Notes: a model not told the origin generated them from the sequence alone. 64,000 nt of DNA from Lachnoclostridium sp. (GCA_023664665.1 JAMPEY010000001.1:100624-164623), one strand, 5' to 3'. Shown: positions 15,498-26,094, counted from the stretch's first letter. Numbers and translations are program-made.

Positions 15498-17459
15498 ATG
15501 CAGGACTCTAAAGTAGAAAGGCTGAAATATCTGGTAGATATCTTGAATAAGGCTTCTAAGGCTTATTATGCGCAGGACAGGGAAATTATGAGTAATTTCG
15601 AGTATGATAAGCTTTATGATGAATTGGTTTCTCTGGAGCAGGAGTTGGGTATGGTGCTGTCCAACAGCCCCACGGTCAATGTAGGATTTGAGGCGGTGGA
15701 CGAGCTGCCCAAGGAGCCCCATGAGAGTCCCATGCTTTCCCTTGGAAAAACCAAGAGCAGGGAAGAGCTTAGGGAGTGGATGAAGGAAAATCCTGCAATT
15801 TTGAGTTGGAAATTGGATGGATTGACCATTGTTTTGACATATTTTGCAGGAAAACTTGCAAAAGCTGTCACAAGAGGGAACGGAGAAATCGGAGAAGTCA
15901 TCACAAACAATGCCAAGACTTTTAAAAATCTCCCCTTAAATATTTCCTATCAGGGGGAGCTGGTTTTGAGGGGAGAGGCTGTTATCAGTTATTCCGATTT
16001 TGAGAAAATCAATCAGGAGATTCCCGATGAAGATGCAAAGTATAAAAATCCCAGAAATCTGTGCAGCGGTTCCGTAAGGCAGTTAAATAATGAGATTACC
16101 TCCAAGCGGAATGTACAGTTTTATGCGTTTTCCCTTGTGAAGGCAGAGGGAGTGGATTTCCATAATTCCAGACAGGCGCAGTTTGCATTTTTGAAGCAGC
16201 AGGGCTTTGATGTGGTGGAGCACTATCTGGTGACGGAAGATACGATTCTTGGCACAATAGAGCAGTTTGAGAAAAAAATAGAAACCTATGACATTCCTTC
16301 GGACGGTCTGGTGCTTACTTATGATGATATAGCTTATGGGCAGTCTTTGGGCAGGACAGCAAAATTCCCAAGGGATTCCATTGCTTTCAAATGGGCTGAC
16401 GAGCTTAAGGAAACGGTGCTTATGGAAGTGGAATGGAGCGCCAGCAGGACAGGGCTGATTAATCCGGTAGCGATTTTTGAGCCGGTGGAGCTGGAAGGAA
16501 CCACGGTGAGCAGGGCTTCCGTGCACAATGTAAGCATTGTGAAGGAACTTAAGTTAGGTCTAGGCGACCATATTACCGTATATAAGGCGAATATGATTAT
16601 TCCGCAGATTGCGGAAAACCTTACCCAGAGCGGCACTCTGGAAATCCCTAAATTCTGCCCCGTGTGCGGGCAGCCGACTCAGATTAAGCAGATAAATGAG
16701 GTGCAGTCGCTGTATTGCACCAATGAGGACTGTGCAGCCAAAAAGATTAAGTCTTTTACCCTTTTTGCCAGCAGGGATGCCATGAATATTGACGGCTTGT
16801 CGGAGGCTACTCTGGAGAAACTGATTGATATGGGATTTATCAAAGAATATGCAGATTTATTTCATCTGGAGAGGTATAAAGAAGAGATTACCCGGATGGA
16901 AGGCTTTGGGGAAAGATCCTATCAAAAGCTGATAGACAGCATAAATACCGCAAGGGAAACCACCCTTCCCAGAGTGGTTTATGCTCTGGGAATCGCCAAC
17001 ATTGGGGCAGCGAATGCTAAGATGTTATGCCGCTATTTTGACTATGATTTGGAAAAAATGAAGCAGGCGGACGAGGAGATGCTAAGCGCTATAGAGGGCG
17101 TGGGTGAAGTGATTGCCGCTGCATTTACGGATTATATGAGAAATGAGGATAATCTGGCAAGGTTGGAACGCCTGATGAGTGAGCTTACCATACAGGTTCC
17201 GCAGGTGGAGGCAGGAAGCCAGACCTTGGAGGGCATGGCATTTGTGATTACCGGAAGCCTGAACCATTTTGGCAGCCGGAGTGAGTTGAAGGATTTGATT
17301 GAGCAGAAGGGCGGAAAGGTGACAGGAAGCGTTACCGGGAAAACCACCTGCCTGATTAATAATGACAATACCTCGACTTCCACCAAGAATAAAAAGGCGA
17401 AGGAATTACAGGTGCCCATTTTGACGGAGGATGAATTTTTAGAGAAATATATGCAATAA
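15498..17459 (+). CDS. ligA: NAD+-dependent DNA ligase
   Basis: About 653 residues, the normal length. It seals nicks using NAD+. The adenylated lysine is Lys105 in SWKLDGLTIVL; many LigA have an E/K-x-K-x-D-G version, so the serine and tryptophan before it are a minor variation. The adenylation domain has RNLCSGSVRQL and a second conserved lysine in SIAFKWADEL. An OB-fold follows, then a four-cysteine zinc finger (CPVCGQ ... YCTNEDC), helix-hairpin-helix repeats (GVGEVIAAAF) and a C-terminal BRCT domain (GMAFVITGSLNHFGSRSELKDLIEQKGGKV). A GGGGG ribosome site lies 7 nt upstream. Confidence 0.95.
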   Translation: MQDSKVERLKYLVDILNKASKAYYAQDREIMSNFEYDKLYDELVSLEQELGMVLSNSPTVNVGFEAVDELPKEPHESPMLSLGKTKSREELREWMKENPAILSWKLDGLTIVLTYFAGKLAKAVTRGNGEIGEVITNNAKTFKNLPLNISYQGELVLRGEAVISYSDFEKINQEIPDEDAKYKNPRNLCSGSVRQLNNEITSKRNVQFYAFSLVKAEGVDFHNSRQAQFAFLKQQGFDVVEHYLVTEDTILGTIEQFEKKIETYDIPSDGLVLTYDDIAYGQSLGRTAKFPRDSIAFKWADELKETVLMEVEWSASRTGLINPVAIFEPVELEGTTVSRASVHNVSIVKELKLGLGDHITVYKANMIIPQIAENLTQSGTLEIPKFCPVCGQPTQIKQINEVQSLYCTNEDCAAKKIKSFTLFASRDAMNIDGLSEATLEKLIDMGFIKEYADLFHLERYKEEITRMEGFGERSYQKLIDSINTARETTLPRVVYALGIANIGAANAKMLCRYFDYDLEKMKQADEEMLSAIEGVGEVIAAAFTDYMRNEDNLARLERLMSELTIQVPQVEAGSQTLEGMAFVITGSLNHFGSRSELKDLIEQKGGKVTGSVTGKTTCLINNDNTSTSTKNKKAKELQVPILTEDEFLEKYMQ

Positions 17460-17482
17460 CAGCACAGAAATGAGGAGTAATT

Positions 17483-18388
17483 ATGCCGATTAAAACACAG
17501 AACGATTTACCCGCAAAGGAGATATTGGAAAATGAAAATATATTTGTGATGGATGAATTCCACGCTATCCATCAGGATATCCGCCCATTACAGGTTATTA
17601 TTTTAAATATCATGCCTGTGAAGCAGGATACGGAGCTGCAGCTTCTGCGCGCCTTGTCCAATACGCCCCTGCAGGTGGATGTCACCTTTCTCAACATGAA
17701 GAGCCATGTGTCGCGCAATACGCCTGCAAGCCACCTGAACCGGTTTTATACCACGATAGATGCCATCCGCGACAGAAATTTTGACGGAATGATTGTCACG
17801 GGGGCGCCTGTGGAGGATATTGCCTTTGAAGAGGTGGATTATTGGAAGGAAACCTGTGAAATATTGGATTGGGCGCAGACCCATGTGACCTCCACCCTGC
17901 ATATCTGCTGGGCAGCGCAGGCAGGGCTGTACCATTATTACGGCATTAATAAAAGAAAGCTTCCCCAGAAGCTTTTCGGGGTGTATGAGCATACCGTCTC
18001 CAATCGGAAAATCCCCTTAGTGAGAGGTTTTGACGATGTATTTTTGGCTCCCCACAGCAGGCATACGGAAACTCCGGCGGATGCCATTCATGCCTGCAAG
18101 GAACTGACTGTGCTGGCGGAGTCCCCTGTGGCAGGCGTGTTTCTTGCGATTGCGGAAAATGGGAAGAAAATTTTCGTAAACGGTCATCCCGAGTACGACA
18201 GATTCACTCTGGACAAAGAGTACCATAGGGATTTGGATAAGAATCTGCCCATACAGATACCATATAATTATTATCCCGACGATGACCCCGCGAAGCGCCC
18301 TTTGCTGCAGTGGCGCTCCCACAGTAATAACCTTTATAGTAATTGGCTTAATTACTATGTTTACCAGGTGACGCCTTATGATTTATAG
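17483..18388 (+). CDS. metA: Homoserine O-acetyltransferase, MetA type
   Basis: About 301 residues, normal for MetA. The catalytic Cys142 is in HICWAAQAGLY, and the His/Glu pair is in NGHPEYDRF. Residue 111 is Glu (TGAPVEDIAF). In this family Glu at that position marks acetyl-CoA use, while Gly marks succinyl-CoA use, so the enzyme should make O-acetyl-homoserine for methionine synthesis. GGAG lies 7 nt upstream of the ATG. It follows ligA by 23 nt but is functionally unrelated to it. No S-box riboswitch was found in the short gap. Confidence 0.93.
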   Translation: MPIKTQNDLPAKEILENENIFVMDEFHAIHQDIRPLQVIILNIMPVKQDTELQLLRALSNTPLQVDVTFLNMKSHVSRNTPASHLNRFYTTIDAIRDRNFDGMIVTGAPVEDIAFEEVDYWKETCEILDWAQTHVTSTLHICWAAQAGLYHYYGINKRKLPQKLFGVYEHTVSNRKIPLVRGFDDVFLAPHSRHTETPADAIHACKELTVLAESPVAGVFLAIAENGKKIFVNGHPEYDRFTLDKEYHRDLDKNLPIQIPYNYYPDDDPAKRPLLQWRSHSNNLYSNWLNYYVYQVTPYDL

Positions 18389-18434
18389 GAGGATTTGAAC
18401 AATAGGTATTTTCTCATGTGAAAATGGGTTATAT

Positions 18435-18470
18435 ATGTGAGCGACAGCCGTTTTTGACGGTCGCTCACAT
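18435..18470. terminator. Strong hairpin after metA
   Basis: ATGTGAGCGAC (18435-18445) pairs perfectly with GTCGCTCACAT (18460-18470), with a short inner CGT/ACG extension. The run of T after it (ATCATCTTT) is poor. It could act as a terminator for metA and for the converging small gene, or only stabilise the transcript end. Confidence 0.55.
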
Positions 18471-18537
18471 CATCTTTAACTTATTATATGTTCTAAAATG
18501 CTTGGACAATATTTTCTTACAGAATCTTTTCCTTGAT

Positions 18538-18888
18538 TTATGTGTCCATTCCTGTAATTACCACGGTAAATGGAGCAGTAGCACCCTCCGGTGAATGGAT
18601 ATATAGGCTTCTTTCATCAATATACATTGTTCTTTGACCATTTACAATCCGTATGCCTTTGAGTTTTTTATCATCGACACCATTCGCCACATCTCCGTAA
18701 ACCTTAAATGATATTTTATTCTTTTCGTCAGGTTTTTCTGCGATAATTTCCCACAACAATGATTTGGGTTTTTTACCGTTTGGATCTTGTATGTATCTTG
18801 TTGAAAAATTTCCGCTGGATCTGTGCCGCTGACCATTAAAGGGCTTGGGATGACTATAGATTCTTTCTTCTCTGTGGTATTCTGACAT
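18538..18888 (-). CDS. Small unknown soluble protein
   Basis: About 116 residues, no family recognised. The start is the ATG at 18888 with AAGGAGGAATT on the minus strand just upstream; a longer frame starting at 18909 would overlap that ribosome site. The N-terminus is rich in His, Arg and Ser (SEYHREERIYSHPKPFNGQRHRSSGN) and looks disordered. The C-terminal two thirds (SLLWEIIAEKPDEKNKISFKV, SLYIHSPEGATAPFTVVITG) look beta-rich. It converges on metA and diverges from the SDR gene. It is well initiated and isolated, so it is probably a real single-gene unit. Confidence 0.65.
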   Translation of the reverse strand: MSEYHREERIYSHPKPFNGQRHRSSGNFSTRYIQDPNGKKPKSLLWEIIAEKPDEKNKISFKVYGDVANGVDDKKLKGIRIVNGQRTMYIDERSLYIHSPEGATAPFTVVITGMDT

Positions 18889-19069
18889 ATAAAATTCCTC
18901 CTTAAACAATTATGTAATACAATTCAATTTATGTTACCATAATTTAATTATAAGTACAATACTGATTTTGTTTTTTGATTGAGTTCCGATAAAATATAAA
19001 TGATTGCCTTTCACACCCTTCTCCCACCCGCATATACTAAAAGAAATATGGATAGAAGATTGTGCCGAT

Positions 19070-19969
19070 ATGAACCCAAACAGTAAATGCGATTGTACGA
19101 CAGATTTTAATCAGGAAAACTTTGCATTTCCCCCACAGCATCAAAACAGGCAGCCGGGCTTTGAATATGTAATGAAGCCGCTTCCTGTGTCGGAATGCGG
19201 AAAACCTCATCGAAAATTGCAAAATAAGGTCGCTTTGATAACGGGCGGCGACAGCGGAATCGGGAGAGCGGTCGCCTATGATTTTGTAAAAGAAGGAGCT
19301 TTGGTTGCCATTGTCTATTACAACGAAGAAGTAGATGCAAGGGAAACTGCACAAAGAATAGAGGAACTAGGCGGCAAGTCCCTGCTCTTATGCGGAGATT
19401 TAAAGGACCCTCACTTTGCGGGATATTGCATAGAAAAAACGGTGGAGTGTTTCGGAAAGCTGGATATCTTAGTAAATAACCATGCTGTTCAATTTGTACA
19501 GAGGAGTATTTTGGATATATCCCATGAGCAGCTGGAATTTACTTTCCGGAATAATGTGTTTTCTTTTTTCTATTTGATACAGTACGCCCTGCCCTATATG
19601 GAAAAGGGCGGCAGCATTATCAATACAACTTCCGTGACTGCCTATGAAGGAAATAAAGATTTGATAGATTACAGTGCGACCAAGGGGGCTATTGTGGCTT
19701 TGACCAGATCGCTTTCCCTGTCTTTGGCGGAAAAGGGAATCCGGGTAAACGGGGTTGCGCCGGGTCCCATATGGACGCCTTTGATTCCGGCATCTTATTC
19801 GGCAAAGGAAGTTGCTACCTTCGGAAAAGAGACATCCCATGTGCCTATGGACAGAGCCGGTCAGCCCTGCGAGGTTTCTCCCTGTTATGTTTTCCTTGCA
19901 TCGGATGACTCCAGTTATATGACGGGACAGGTGCTTCATCCCAACGGTGGGACAATTGTAGGGTCTTAG
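19070..19969 (+). CDS. Short-chain dehydrogenase/reductase with N-terminal extension
   Basis: About 299 residues. A 47-residue N-terminal extension precedes the Rossmann fold, as in the stress-associated SDR enzymes of Firmicutes related to YdaD/YhdF. The NAD(P)-binding motif is ITGGDSGIGRA, the NNH variant of the N-N-A-G motif is LVNNHAVQ, and the catalytic residues are Ser (TTSVTAYEG) with Tyr and Lys in YSATKGA. The C-terminal block SYMTGQVLHPNGG is typical. The substrate is not predictable. The ATG at 19070 has only a weak ribosome site; a TTG at 19004 is in frame upstream but is less likely. Confidence 0.88.
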   Translation: MNPNSKCDCTTDFNQENFAFPPQHQNRQPGFEYVMKPLPVSECGKPHRKLQNKVALITGGDSGIGRAVAYDFVKEGALVAIVYYNEEVDARETAQRIEELGGKSLLLCGDLKDPHFAGYCIEKTVECFGKLDILVNNHAVQFVQRSILDISHEQLEFTFRNNVFSFFYLIQYALPYMEKGGSIINTTSVTAYEGNKDLIDYSATKGAIVALTRSLSLSLAEKGIRVNGVAPGPIWTPLIPASYSAKEVATFGKETSHVPMDRAGQPCEVSPCYVFLASDDSSYMTGQVLHPNGGTIVGS

Positions 19970-20168
19970 TTTTGGAGATTTTTATAAGAAATAGATGATA
20001 CTTTCGGATACACCGGGGCGTTTTTAATGATAGAAAAATTTCTTTTGTAAGAGAGGAAAAGTCGGGACATTTCTTTGTTTTGCTGCATCTAATAAATGTA
20101 GGAATATTCAAAAAACTTGACTTTGGCATCTATTCTTTGCAAAAAACAAAGACCGGCGGGAGAAACAA

Positions 20169-21149
20169 ATGAGGAATCAGGGAAGAAACGGCAGGGAGCG
20201 GGCGCAGCGCAGCAGCAATAGAAGAAGGGAACAGTTAGGAAACAGACTGTTTCGTTTTGCAACAGTAATTGCCATTGTTATATTGATGTTTTATATCAGG
20301 GCGATAAGGACGGAATTGAAAGAAATGCGGACCGCATTGAAGCGGATAGAAGTGTTGGAATACGGAAGAATTGAAGCATCCACGGGAAGTATATTGCAGA
20401 GCGAAACAGATTATGTCAGCAGCATCGGTACGGTGGATGTGGGAAAGCCCATACAGCGTTCGAGGGCAGAAATCATAAAAAGGCTGGAGGAATTGGGAAA
20501 AGAAAATCCGGATATTGCGGCAATAGGCAGGAACAGCTCACAGTATCCGGAAGATATGCTGGCGGCTCTGGCAAATAATCCGGAGATGGCGGATTTTGTG
20601 GCGGGTTATTTGGATAAGAGCGGATATACCGTAAGCGGTTTGACGAGTTTTGAAAAAGAGCAGGAATATCCGCTGTTTCTCCAATGGGACCCACGGTGGG
20701 GATATGAATCTTATGGTGATGACAGTTGTATCGGTCTGGCAGGCTGCGGTCCCACCTGTCTGGCGATGGTTTTATATTATCTGACAGGTGATGAAACTTT
20801 TACACCGGACAGGATAGCCGCTTATTCTATGGAAAATGCCTATTATGCAAGCGGAGTGGGCACGGCATGGGCATTGATGGAGGATTTTCCCGCCATCTAT
20901 CATATCAAGGTAACGGAACCCAAAGTAACGGAACATGCAATCAGAGCGGAATTGGACAAGGGAAAGGTGTTGATATGTTCCATGGGTCAGGGGGATTTTA
21001 CGGTGGCAGGACATTATATTGTCATATACGGATACCGGGACGGCGGATTTCTGGTGAATGATCCGAACTGTGTGGCAAGGAGCAGAAAAGAGTGGAGCTT
21101 TGAACAGATAAAGCTCCAGATTAAGAAAATCTGGAGTTATGGAAAATAA
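20169..21149 (+). CDS. Membrane-anchored C39-like cysteine peptidase
   Basis: About 326 residues. A strongly basic N-terminus (NRRREQLGNRLFR) precedes one membrane helix (residues about 30-43), then a helical spacer and an extracytoplasmic papain-like domain of the Peptidase_C39_2 type. Catalytic candidates are the Cys in AGCGPTCLAM, the His in VAGHYIVIYGY and the Asp in VNDPNC. QWDPRWGYESYG is the usual start of this domain. It may cut cell-wall peptides or secreted peptides. No adjacent transporter or bacteriocin gene suggests a leader-peptidase role. Confidence 0.85.
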   Translation: MRNQGRNGRERAQRSSNRRREQLGNRLFRFATVIAIVILMFYIRAIRTELKEMRTALKRIEVLEYGRIEASTGSILQSETDYVSSIGTVDVGKPIQRSRAEIIKRLEELGKENPDIAAIGRNSSQYPEDMLAALANNPEMADFVAGYLDKSGYTVSGLTSFEKEQEYPLFLQWDPRWGYESYGDDSCIGLAGCGPTCLAMVLYYLTGDETFTPDRIAAYSMENAYYASGVGTAWALMEDFPAIYHIKVTEPKVTEHAIRAELDKGKVLICSMGQGDFTVAGHYIVIYGYRDGGFLVNDPNCVARSRKEWSFEQIKLQIKKIWSYGK

Positions 21150-21212
21150 AAATCTGAAGAATTGCCCGGAAAATCAGGAAAAAGTCAAAATAAACGAAAT
21201 AACGATAATATA

Positions 21213-21284
21213 TTGACAAACAGAGAACCGCGAATTATAATAAAGTTATTCTTAATATTGAATCGGGCAGCAAGGTTAAGAATA
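21213..21284 (+). promoter_or_regulatory. Consensus sigma-A promoter with downstream inverted repeat
   Basis: TTGACA (21213-21218), a 17-nt spacer and TATAAT (21236-21241) match the consensus perfectly. Just after the start site TATTCTTAA (21247-21255) and TTAAGAATA (21276-21284) form a perfect inverted repeat with a 20-nt loop, either a repressor operator or a 5' hairpin. It drives the heptad-repeat gene. Confidence 0.8.
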
Positions 21285-21334
21285 TTCTAAAACGGAGAAG
21301 GAAAACCCTAAAATGTAAGGAAAGGAGGAGCCAT

Positions 21335-21805
21335 ATGTTAACACAGGAAGATTTAATGGCTATCAAGGGACTTTTCGCAGAGGAGTTTGCAGCAATTGAC
21401 CGGCATTTTGCGGCAATCGAGCAGCGCCTTGACGGTGTGGAGCAGCGCCTTGACGGTGTAGAGCAGCGCCTTGACGGTGTGGAGCAGCGTCTTGACGGTG
21501 TGGAGCAGCGCCTTGACGGTGTAGAGCAGCGCCTTGACGGTGTAGAGCAGCGTCTTGACGGTGTAGAGCAGCGCCTTGACGGTGTGGAGCAGCGCCTTGA
21601 CAATGTGGAGCAGCATCTGAGCAAAGTAGAGCAGCGTCTGGACAAGGTGGAAAGCGAAGTATCATCCCTGAAAGCAGGCCAGCTGCAGATGCATCAGGAG
21701 ATCAAAAATATTTCCAGAAAAGTTGATGCAACTTACGAGCTGGCGCTGGACAACTGGGGTCAGATTGTAGAATCCAAAAACCGTTTGGATATTCTGGAAG
21801 CATAA
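21335..21805 (+). CDS. Heptad-repeat coiled-coil protein
   Basis: About 156 residues with no enzyme motif. Residues about 29-84 are eight identical copies of the heptad EQRLDGV, followed by three diverged copies (EQRLDNV, EQHLSKV, EQRLDKV) and a further coiled coil to about residue 150. The pattern (hydrophobic L and V four and three apart) predicts one long parallel coiled coil and hence an oligomer. It resembles small DUF1664- or laminin-like coiled-coil proteins that are widespread without assigned function. GGAGGAG precedes the ATG. A perfect promoter and its own leader suggest high expression. Confidence 0.8.
   Translation: MLTQEDLMAIKGLFAEEFAAIDRHFAAIEQRLDGVEQRLDGVEQRLDGVEQRLDGVEQRLDGVEQRLDGVEQRLDGVEQRLDGVEQRLDNVEQHLSKVEQRLDKVESEVSSLKAGQLQMHQEIKNISRKVDATYELALDNWGQIVESKNRLDILEA
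21419..21649 (+). repeat. 21-bp tandem repeat inside the coiled-coil gene
   Basis: Eleven units of 21 bp. The first eight (21419-21586) differ from each other only at silent positions (GCC/GTC and GTG/GTA), and three diverged units follow. Near-identity at the DNA level implies recent expansion, so the copy number may vary between strains. Confidence 0.95.
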
Positions 21806-21811
21806 AAAGTA

Positions 21812-24800
21812 TTAGCTTGCCTTTATCTGTGTTTCTTCTTTTTTCAAATTTTTCTGCGCGGTGGACAGCATCAGTTTAATGCGGTTTAGCTGGTTAACTT
21901 CGCTGGCGCCGGGGTCATAGTCGATTGCTACGATATTGGACTCGGGGTAAGCCTTGCGCAGAGCCTTAATAACTCCTTTACCCACTACATGATTGGGCAG
22001 GCAGCCGAAAGGCTGGGTGCAGACAATGTTGGGGACATCGCCATGAATCAGCTCCACCATTTCACCGGTGAGGAACCATCCTTCGCCGGTCTGGTTTCCT
22101 ATGGACACAATAGGCTCTGCGTAGGATACGGTTTCCCGGATGTGAGTAGGTGGTGTAAAGTGCTTGCTTTTCTCAAATTCTTTTGCTGCCGTACCGCGGA
22201 GCAGATGTTCGATAGCCCATATTCCCAGAGAACAAATCCTTGCGGCCTTTTTTCCTGTGCCTAAGTGTTCGGCTTTATAAATCTGGTTATAGAAGCAGTA
22301 GAGGATGAAATCCATCAAATCCGGAACAACGGCTTCCGCCCCTTCGGCTTCCAATAATTCTACCAGATGATTGTTGCCTGCAGGGGAGAATTTCACCAAG
22401 ATTTCCCCTACTATGCCGACTCTGGGCTTTTGGATATCCAAAAGGGGAATGGCGTCAAAGTCGCGGATAATCTGGCGGCACATCTTATTATATTTGAACA
22501 GATTAATGTGCTTGGCAGTGACAAATTTCTGAACTTTTTCCAGCCATTTTTTATGAAGCGCATCCACGCTTCCGGGAGTGGCTTCATAAGGGCGCATCCG
22601 ATAGACACAGCGCATGAAAATATCACCGAACTCGGCTCCCACGGCAGCCCGAAGCAGCAAGTTCGCATTCAGGTGGAAGCCGGGATTGGTCTCGATTCCG
22701 GCAAGGTTCAAGGAGATAACAGGAATTTGTGCCATCCCTGCTTTTTCCAAAGCTCTTCTGATAAATCCCACATAGTTGGTGGCACGGCATCCGCCGCCGG
22801 TCTGGGTCATTATGATGGCAACCTTATTTACATCATATCTGCCGGACAAAAGCGCTTCCATAATCTGGCCCACCACCAGAAGGGAAGGATAGCAGGCATC
22901 GTTGTTTACATATTTTAAGCCCATATCCACAGAATGTTTGTTGTCATTGTTAAGCACTTCAAAATTATAACCGCAGCTGTTAAAAGCAGGCTGGAGAATT
23001 TCAAAGTGAATCGGGGACATCTGGGGGCAGAGGATGGTATAGTTCTTTCGCATATCCTCCGTAAAAGGCACCTTGGTAATAGCCGCAGAATGCAGGGTGC
23101 GCTTCTTTCCCAACCTCTCGCGGACACGCAGCGCGGAAAGAAGGGAGCGGATGCGGATTCTTGCTGCGCCAAGGTTATTGACCTCATCTATCTTTAAGCA
23201 GGTATAAATCTTGTCGGAGCCGGAGAGAATGTCATTCACCTGGTCCGTGGTAACGGCATCCAGACCGCAGCCAAAGGAATTTAATTGAATCAAATCCAGA
23301 TTTTCCACCGTTTTCACATAGCTTGCCGCCGCATAAAGGCGTGAGTGGTACATCCATTGGTCTGACACGATAAGAGGCCTTTCCGGGTTTGCCAGATGGG
23401 AGATGGAATCCTCTGTCAGCACGGCAATATCATAAGAAGTGATCAGTTCCGGAATGCCATGATTGATTTCCGGGTCAATATGATAAGGGCGCCCCGCAAG
23501 AACGATTCCCCGCTTTCCGGTTTCCTTTAAATAGGCAAGGACTTCCTCGCCCTTGTTTTGGATATCGCCCCGCGCCTGCGTAAGCTCCGCCCATGCGGCA
23601 TTGCAGGCGGAAACAATCTCGGAGTGGGAAATTTCTGTAAATTCTTTGCTTAACGCATCTATGATAGTACCCACATCACGGAAGGACATAAAGGGATTGC
23701 GGAAGGTAATTTTGCCGCTTCCGATTTCCTCCACATTATTTTTGATATTTTCGGAATAGGAGGTAACAATGGGGCAGTTATAGTGGTTATTGGCATCCTC
23801 AAATTCATTGCGCTCATAAAACAGCGCAGGATAGAAAATAAATTTCACACCCTGTTTGATAAGCCATGTCACATGCCCGTGAGCCAGCTTGGCAGGATAG
23901 CATTCGGATTCGCTGGGAATGGATTCAATGCCAAGCTCATAAATTTTTCGGTTGGATATGGGGGAGAGAACCACCCGGTATCCCAATTTGGTAAAGAAAG
24001 TAAACCAGAAAGGATAGTCCTCATACATATTAAGAACTCTGGGAATACCCACCACGCCTCTGGGAGCCTGATCCGCATCCAAGGGAGTGTAGTCAAAGAT
24101 TCTCTTTAATTTATAGGTAAAGAGATTCGGCACATGATTTGCGTTTTTCTGTCCGCCGATGCCGCGCTCGCAGCGGTTTCCGGAGATAAACTGACGACCG
24201 CCCGAAAATTTGTTGATGGTAAGACGGCAGCTGTTGGTACAGCCCTTACACTTTGCCATGCTGGTTTCAAACTGCAGATTGCAAATCTGCTCAAAGGAGA
24301 GCATGGTGCTCTCGTAACCTTCCTCAAAGCGTTCCCTTGCAATAAGCGCAGCGCCGAAAGCTCCCATAATCCCTGCAATATCGGGGCGGATAGCTTCACA
24401 GCCGGCAATCTTTTCAAAGCTGCGCAAAACGGCATCGTTATAGAAAGTGCCCCCCTGTACCACAATATTTTTGCCAAGCTCGGAGGCATCGGACACCTTG
24501 ATAACTTTAAACAGGGCATTTTTGATAACGGAATAAGCAAGGCCGGCGGAGATATCGGCAACGGAAGCGCCCTCTTTCTGCGCCTGTTTTACCTTGGAAT
24601 TCATGAATACCGTACAGCGGGTGCCAAGGTCGATGGGATGCTCCGCAAACAGGGCAGCATCGGCAAAATCCTGCACGCTGTAATTCAAGGATTTGGCAAA
24701 GGTTTCAATAAAAGAGCCGCAGCCGGAGGAGCAGGCCTCGTTTAATTGTACGCTGTCTACGGTCTGGTTTTTGATTTTGATGCATTTCATATCCTGTCCG

Positions 24801-26074
24801 CCGATATCCAAAATGCAGTCCACCTGAGGATTAAAGAAAGCGGCGGCATAATAATGGGCAACGGTCTCCACCTCGCCGTCATCCAGCAGAAAGGCCGACT
24901 TTAACAGAGCCTCACCATACCCGGTGGAGCAGGAGCGCACGATTTTCACATTGTCCGGCAGAAGGGAATAAATTTCCTTCATGGAGCGGATTGCTGTTTT
25001 TAAGGGACTGCCGTCATTGCTGCTGTAGAAAGAATAAAGCAGGGAGCCGTCCTCGCCCACAAGGGCAATTTTTGTGGTGGTGGAGCCTGCATCAATGCCC
25101 AAGAATGCATTACCTTGATAAGAGCTTAATTCTTTTGTTGCCACATGGTGGGCATTGTGGCGGTTCTTAAACTGCTCATAGGCTTCTTTATTTTCAAAAA
25201 GAGGCTCCATGCGTTCCACTTCAAATTCCATTTTAATATCGGAAGAAAGCTTTTTCACCATTTCTTCCATGGAGAAAGAAACCTCTTCCTTTGCGTTTAG
25301 GGCGGAACCGATTGCCGCAAAGAGGTGGGAATTGTCCATATCTATAATATGCTCGTCATCCAATTTCAAAGTACGGATGAAAGCAGCTTTTAATTCGGAT
25401 AAAAAGTGGAGAGGACCGCCTAAGAAGGCAACATGTCCCCTGATAGGCTTGCCACAGGCAAGACCGGAGATGGTCTGGTTTACCACTGCCTGAAAAATAG
25501 AGGCTGCCAGATCTTCCTTGGTAGCGCCCTCATTGATAAGCGGCTGGATATCCGTCTTGGCAAACACGCCGCAGCGGGCGGCAATGGTGTAAAGGGATTT
25601 ATAATTTTTGGCATATTCATTTAAGCCTGCAGCATCCGTCTGAATCAGGGAAGCCATCTGGTCTATAAAAGAGCCGGTACCGCCTGCGCAGATGCCGTTC
25701 ATTCTCTGTTCTACATTTCCGCCTTCAAAATAAATGATTTTGGCATCCTCGCCTCCAAGCTCAATCGCCACATCCGTTTTCGGGGCAAGTTCTTTTAGTG
25801 AAGTTGCCACTGCGATAACCTCCTGCGTAAAAGGTACTTCCAGGTGATTTGCCAGGGTAAGTCCGCCGGAACCGGTAATCATGGGGTGCAGCATCAGATT
25901 ACCCAGCTTTTCATATGCCTGTTTCAGCAAGCCGGAAAGGGTTTCCCGAATGTTGGCATAGTGGCGCTTATAGTCCGAAAATAAAATATTATGTTCTTCG
26001 TCTAAAATAGCAATCTTTACCGTAGTGGAACCGATGTCAATACCCAAGGTTGCGTATTTTGTTGTGAAATCCAT
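21812..26074 (-). CDS. Giant 2-hydroxyacyl-CoA dehydratase activase-type protein
   Basis: About 1420 residues, the long form of the BadF/BadG/BcrA/BcrD ATPase family common in Clostridia. There are two actin-like ATPase domains in tandem: the first starts at [16 protein letters not shown] with [15 protein letters not shown], the second near residue 320 with [15 protein letters not shown] and [15 protein letters not shown]. The conserved cysteines of those loops ligate the dimer's 4Fe-4S cluster in known activators. A cysteine cluster ([10 protein letters not shown] ... GNRCERG) follows, then a DUF2229-like region and a domain related to the dehydratase HgdB subunit ([15 protein letters not shown]). 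Known activators energise electrons with ATP. The target of the long form is not established, and no dehydratase gene is adjacent. The ATG at 26074 has AGGAAGG 9 nt upstream; ATG 26083 is the alternative. Confidence 0.88.
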   Translation of the reverse strand: MDFTTKYATLGIDIGSTTVKIAILDEEHNILFSDYKRHYANIRETLSGLLKQAYEKLGNLMLHPMITGSGGLTLANHLEVPFTQEVIAVATSLKELAPKTDVAIELGGEDAKIIYFEGGNVEQRMNGICAGGTGSFIDQMASLIQTDAAGLNEYAKNYKSLYTIAARCGVFAKTDIQPLINEGATKEDLAASIFQAVVNQTISGLACGKPIRGHVAFLGGPLHFLSELKAAFIRTLKLDDEHIIDMDNSHLFAAIGSALNAKEEVSFSMEEMVKKLSSDIKMEFEVERMEPLFENKEAYEQFKNRHNAHHVATKELSSYQGNAFLGIDAGSTTTKIALVGEDGSLLYSFYSSNDGSPLKTAIRSMKEIYSLLPDNVKIVRSCSTGYGEALLKSAFLLDDGEVETVAHYYAAAFFNPQVDCILDIGGQDMKCIKIKNQTVDSVQLNEACSSGCGSFIETFAKSLNYSVQDFADAALFAEHPIDLGTRCTVFMNSKVKQAQKEGASVADISAGLAYSVIKNALFKVIKVSDASELGKNIVVQGGTFYNDAVLRSFEKIAGCEAIRPDIAGIMGAFGAALIARERFEEGYESTMLSFEQICNLQFETSMAKCKGCTNSCRLTINKFSGGRQFISGNRCERGIGGQKNANHVPNLFTYKLKRIFDYTPLDADQAPRGVVGIPRVLNMYEDYPFWFTFFTKLGYRVVLSPISNRKIYELGIESIPSESECYPAKLAHGHVTWLIKQGVKFIFYPALFYERNEFEDANNHYNCPIVTSYSENIKNNVEEIGSGKITFRNPFMSFRDVGTIIDALSKEFTEISHSEIVSACNAAWAELTQARGDIQNKGEEVLAYLKETGKRGIVLAGRPYHIDPEINHGIPELITSYDIAVLTEDSISHLANPERPLIVSDQWMYHSRLYAAASYVKTVENLDLIQLNSFGCGLDAVTTDQVNDILSGSDKIYTCLKIDEVNNLGAARIRIRSLLSALRVRERLGKKRTLHSAAITKVPFTEDMRKNYTILCPQMSPIHFEILQPAFNSCGYNFEVLNNDNKHSVDMGLKYVNNDACYPSLLVVGQIMEALLSGRYDVNKVAIIMTQTGGGCRATNYVGFIRRALEKAGMAQIPVISLNLAGIETNPGFHLNANLLLRAAVGAEFGDIFMRCVYRMRPYEATPGSVDALHKKWLEKVQKFVTAKHINLFKYNKMCRQIIRDFDAIPLLDIQKPRVGIVGEILVKFSPAGNNHLVELLEAEGAEAVVPDLMDFILYCFYNQIYKAEHLGTGKKAARICSLGIWAIEHLLRGTAAKEFEKSKHFTPPTHIRETVSYAEPIVSIGNQTGEGWFLTGEMVELIHGDVPNIVCTQPFGCLPNHVVGKGVIKALRKAYPESNIVAIDYDPGASEVNQLNRIKLMLSTAQKNLKKEETQIKAS

Positions 26075-26094
26075 AAAAAACATCCTTCCTAAAC

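Noticed and set aside
21353-21665. Open frames on the minus strand opposite the coiled-coil repeat
   Set aside because: They exist because the 21-bp repeat keeps all frames open. They have no ribosome site and repeat-derived composition, while the plus-strand frame has a perfect promoter and GGAGGAG.
24134-24745. 203-residue open frame opposite the activase gene
   Set aside because: It lies entirely inside a clearly conserved gene on the other strand and has no recognisable domain or ribosome site.
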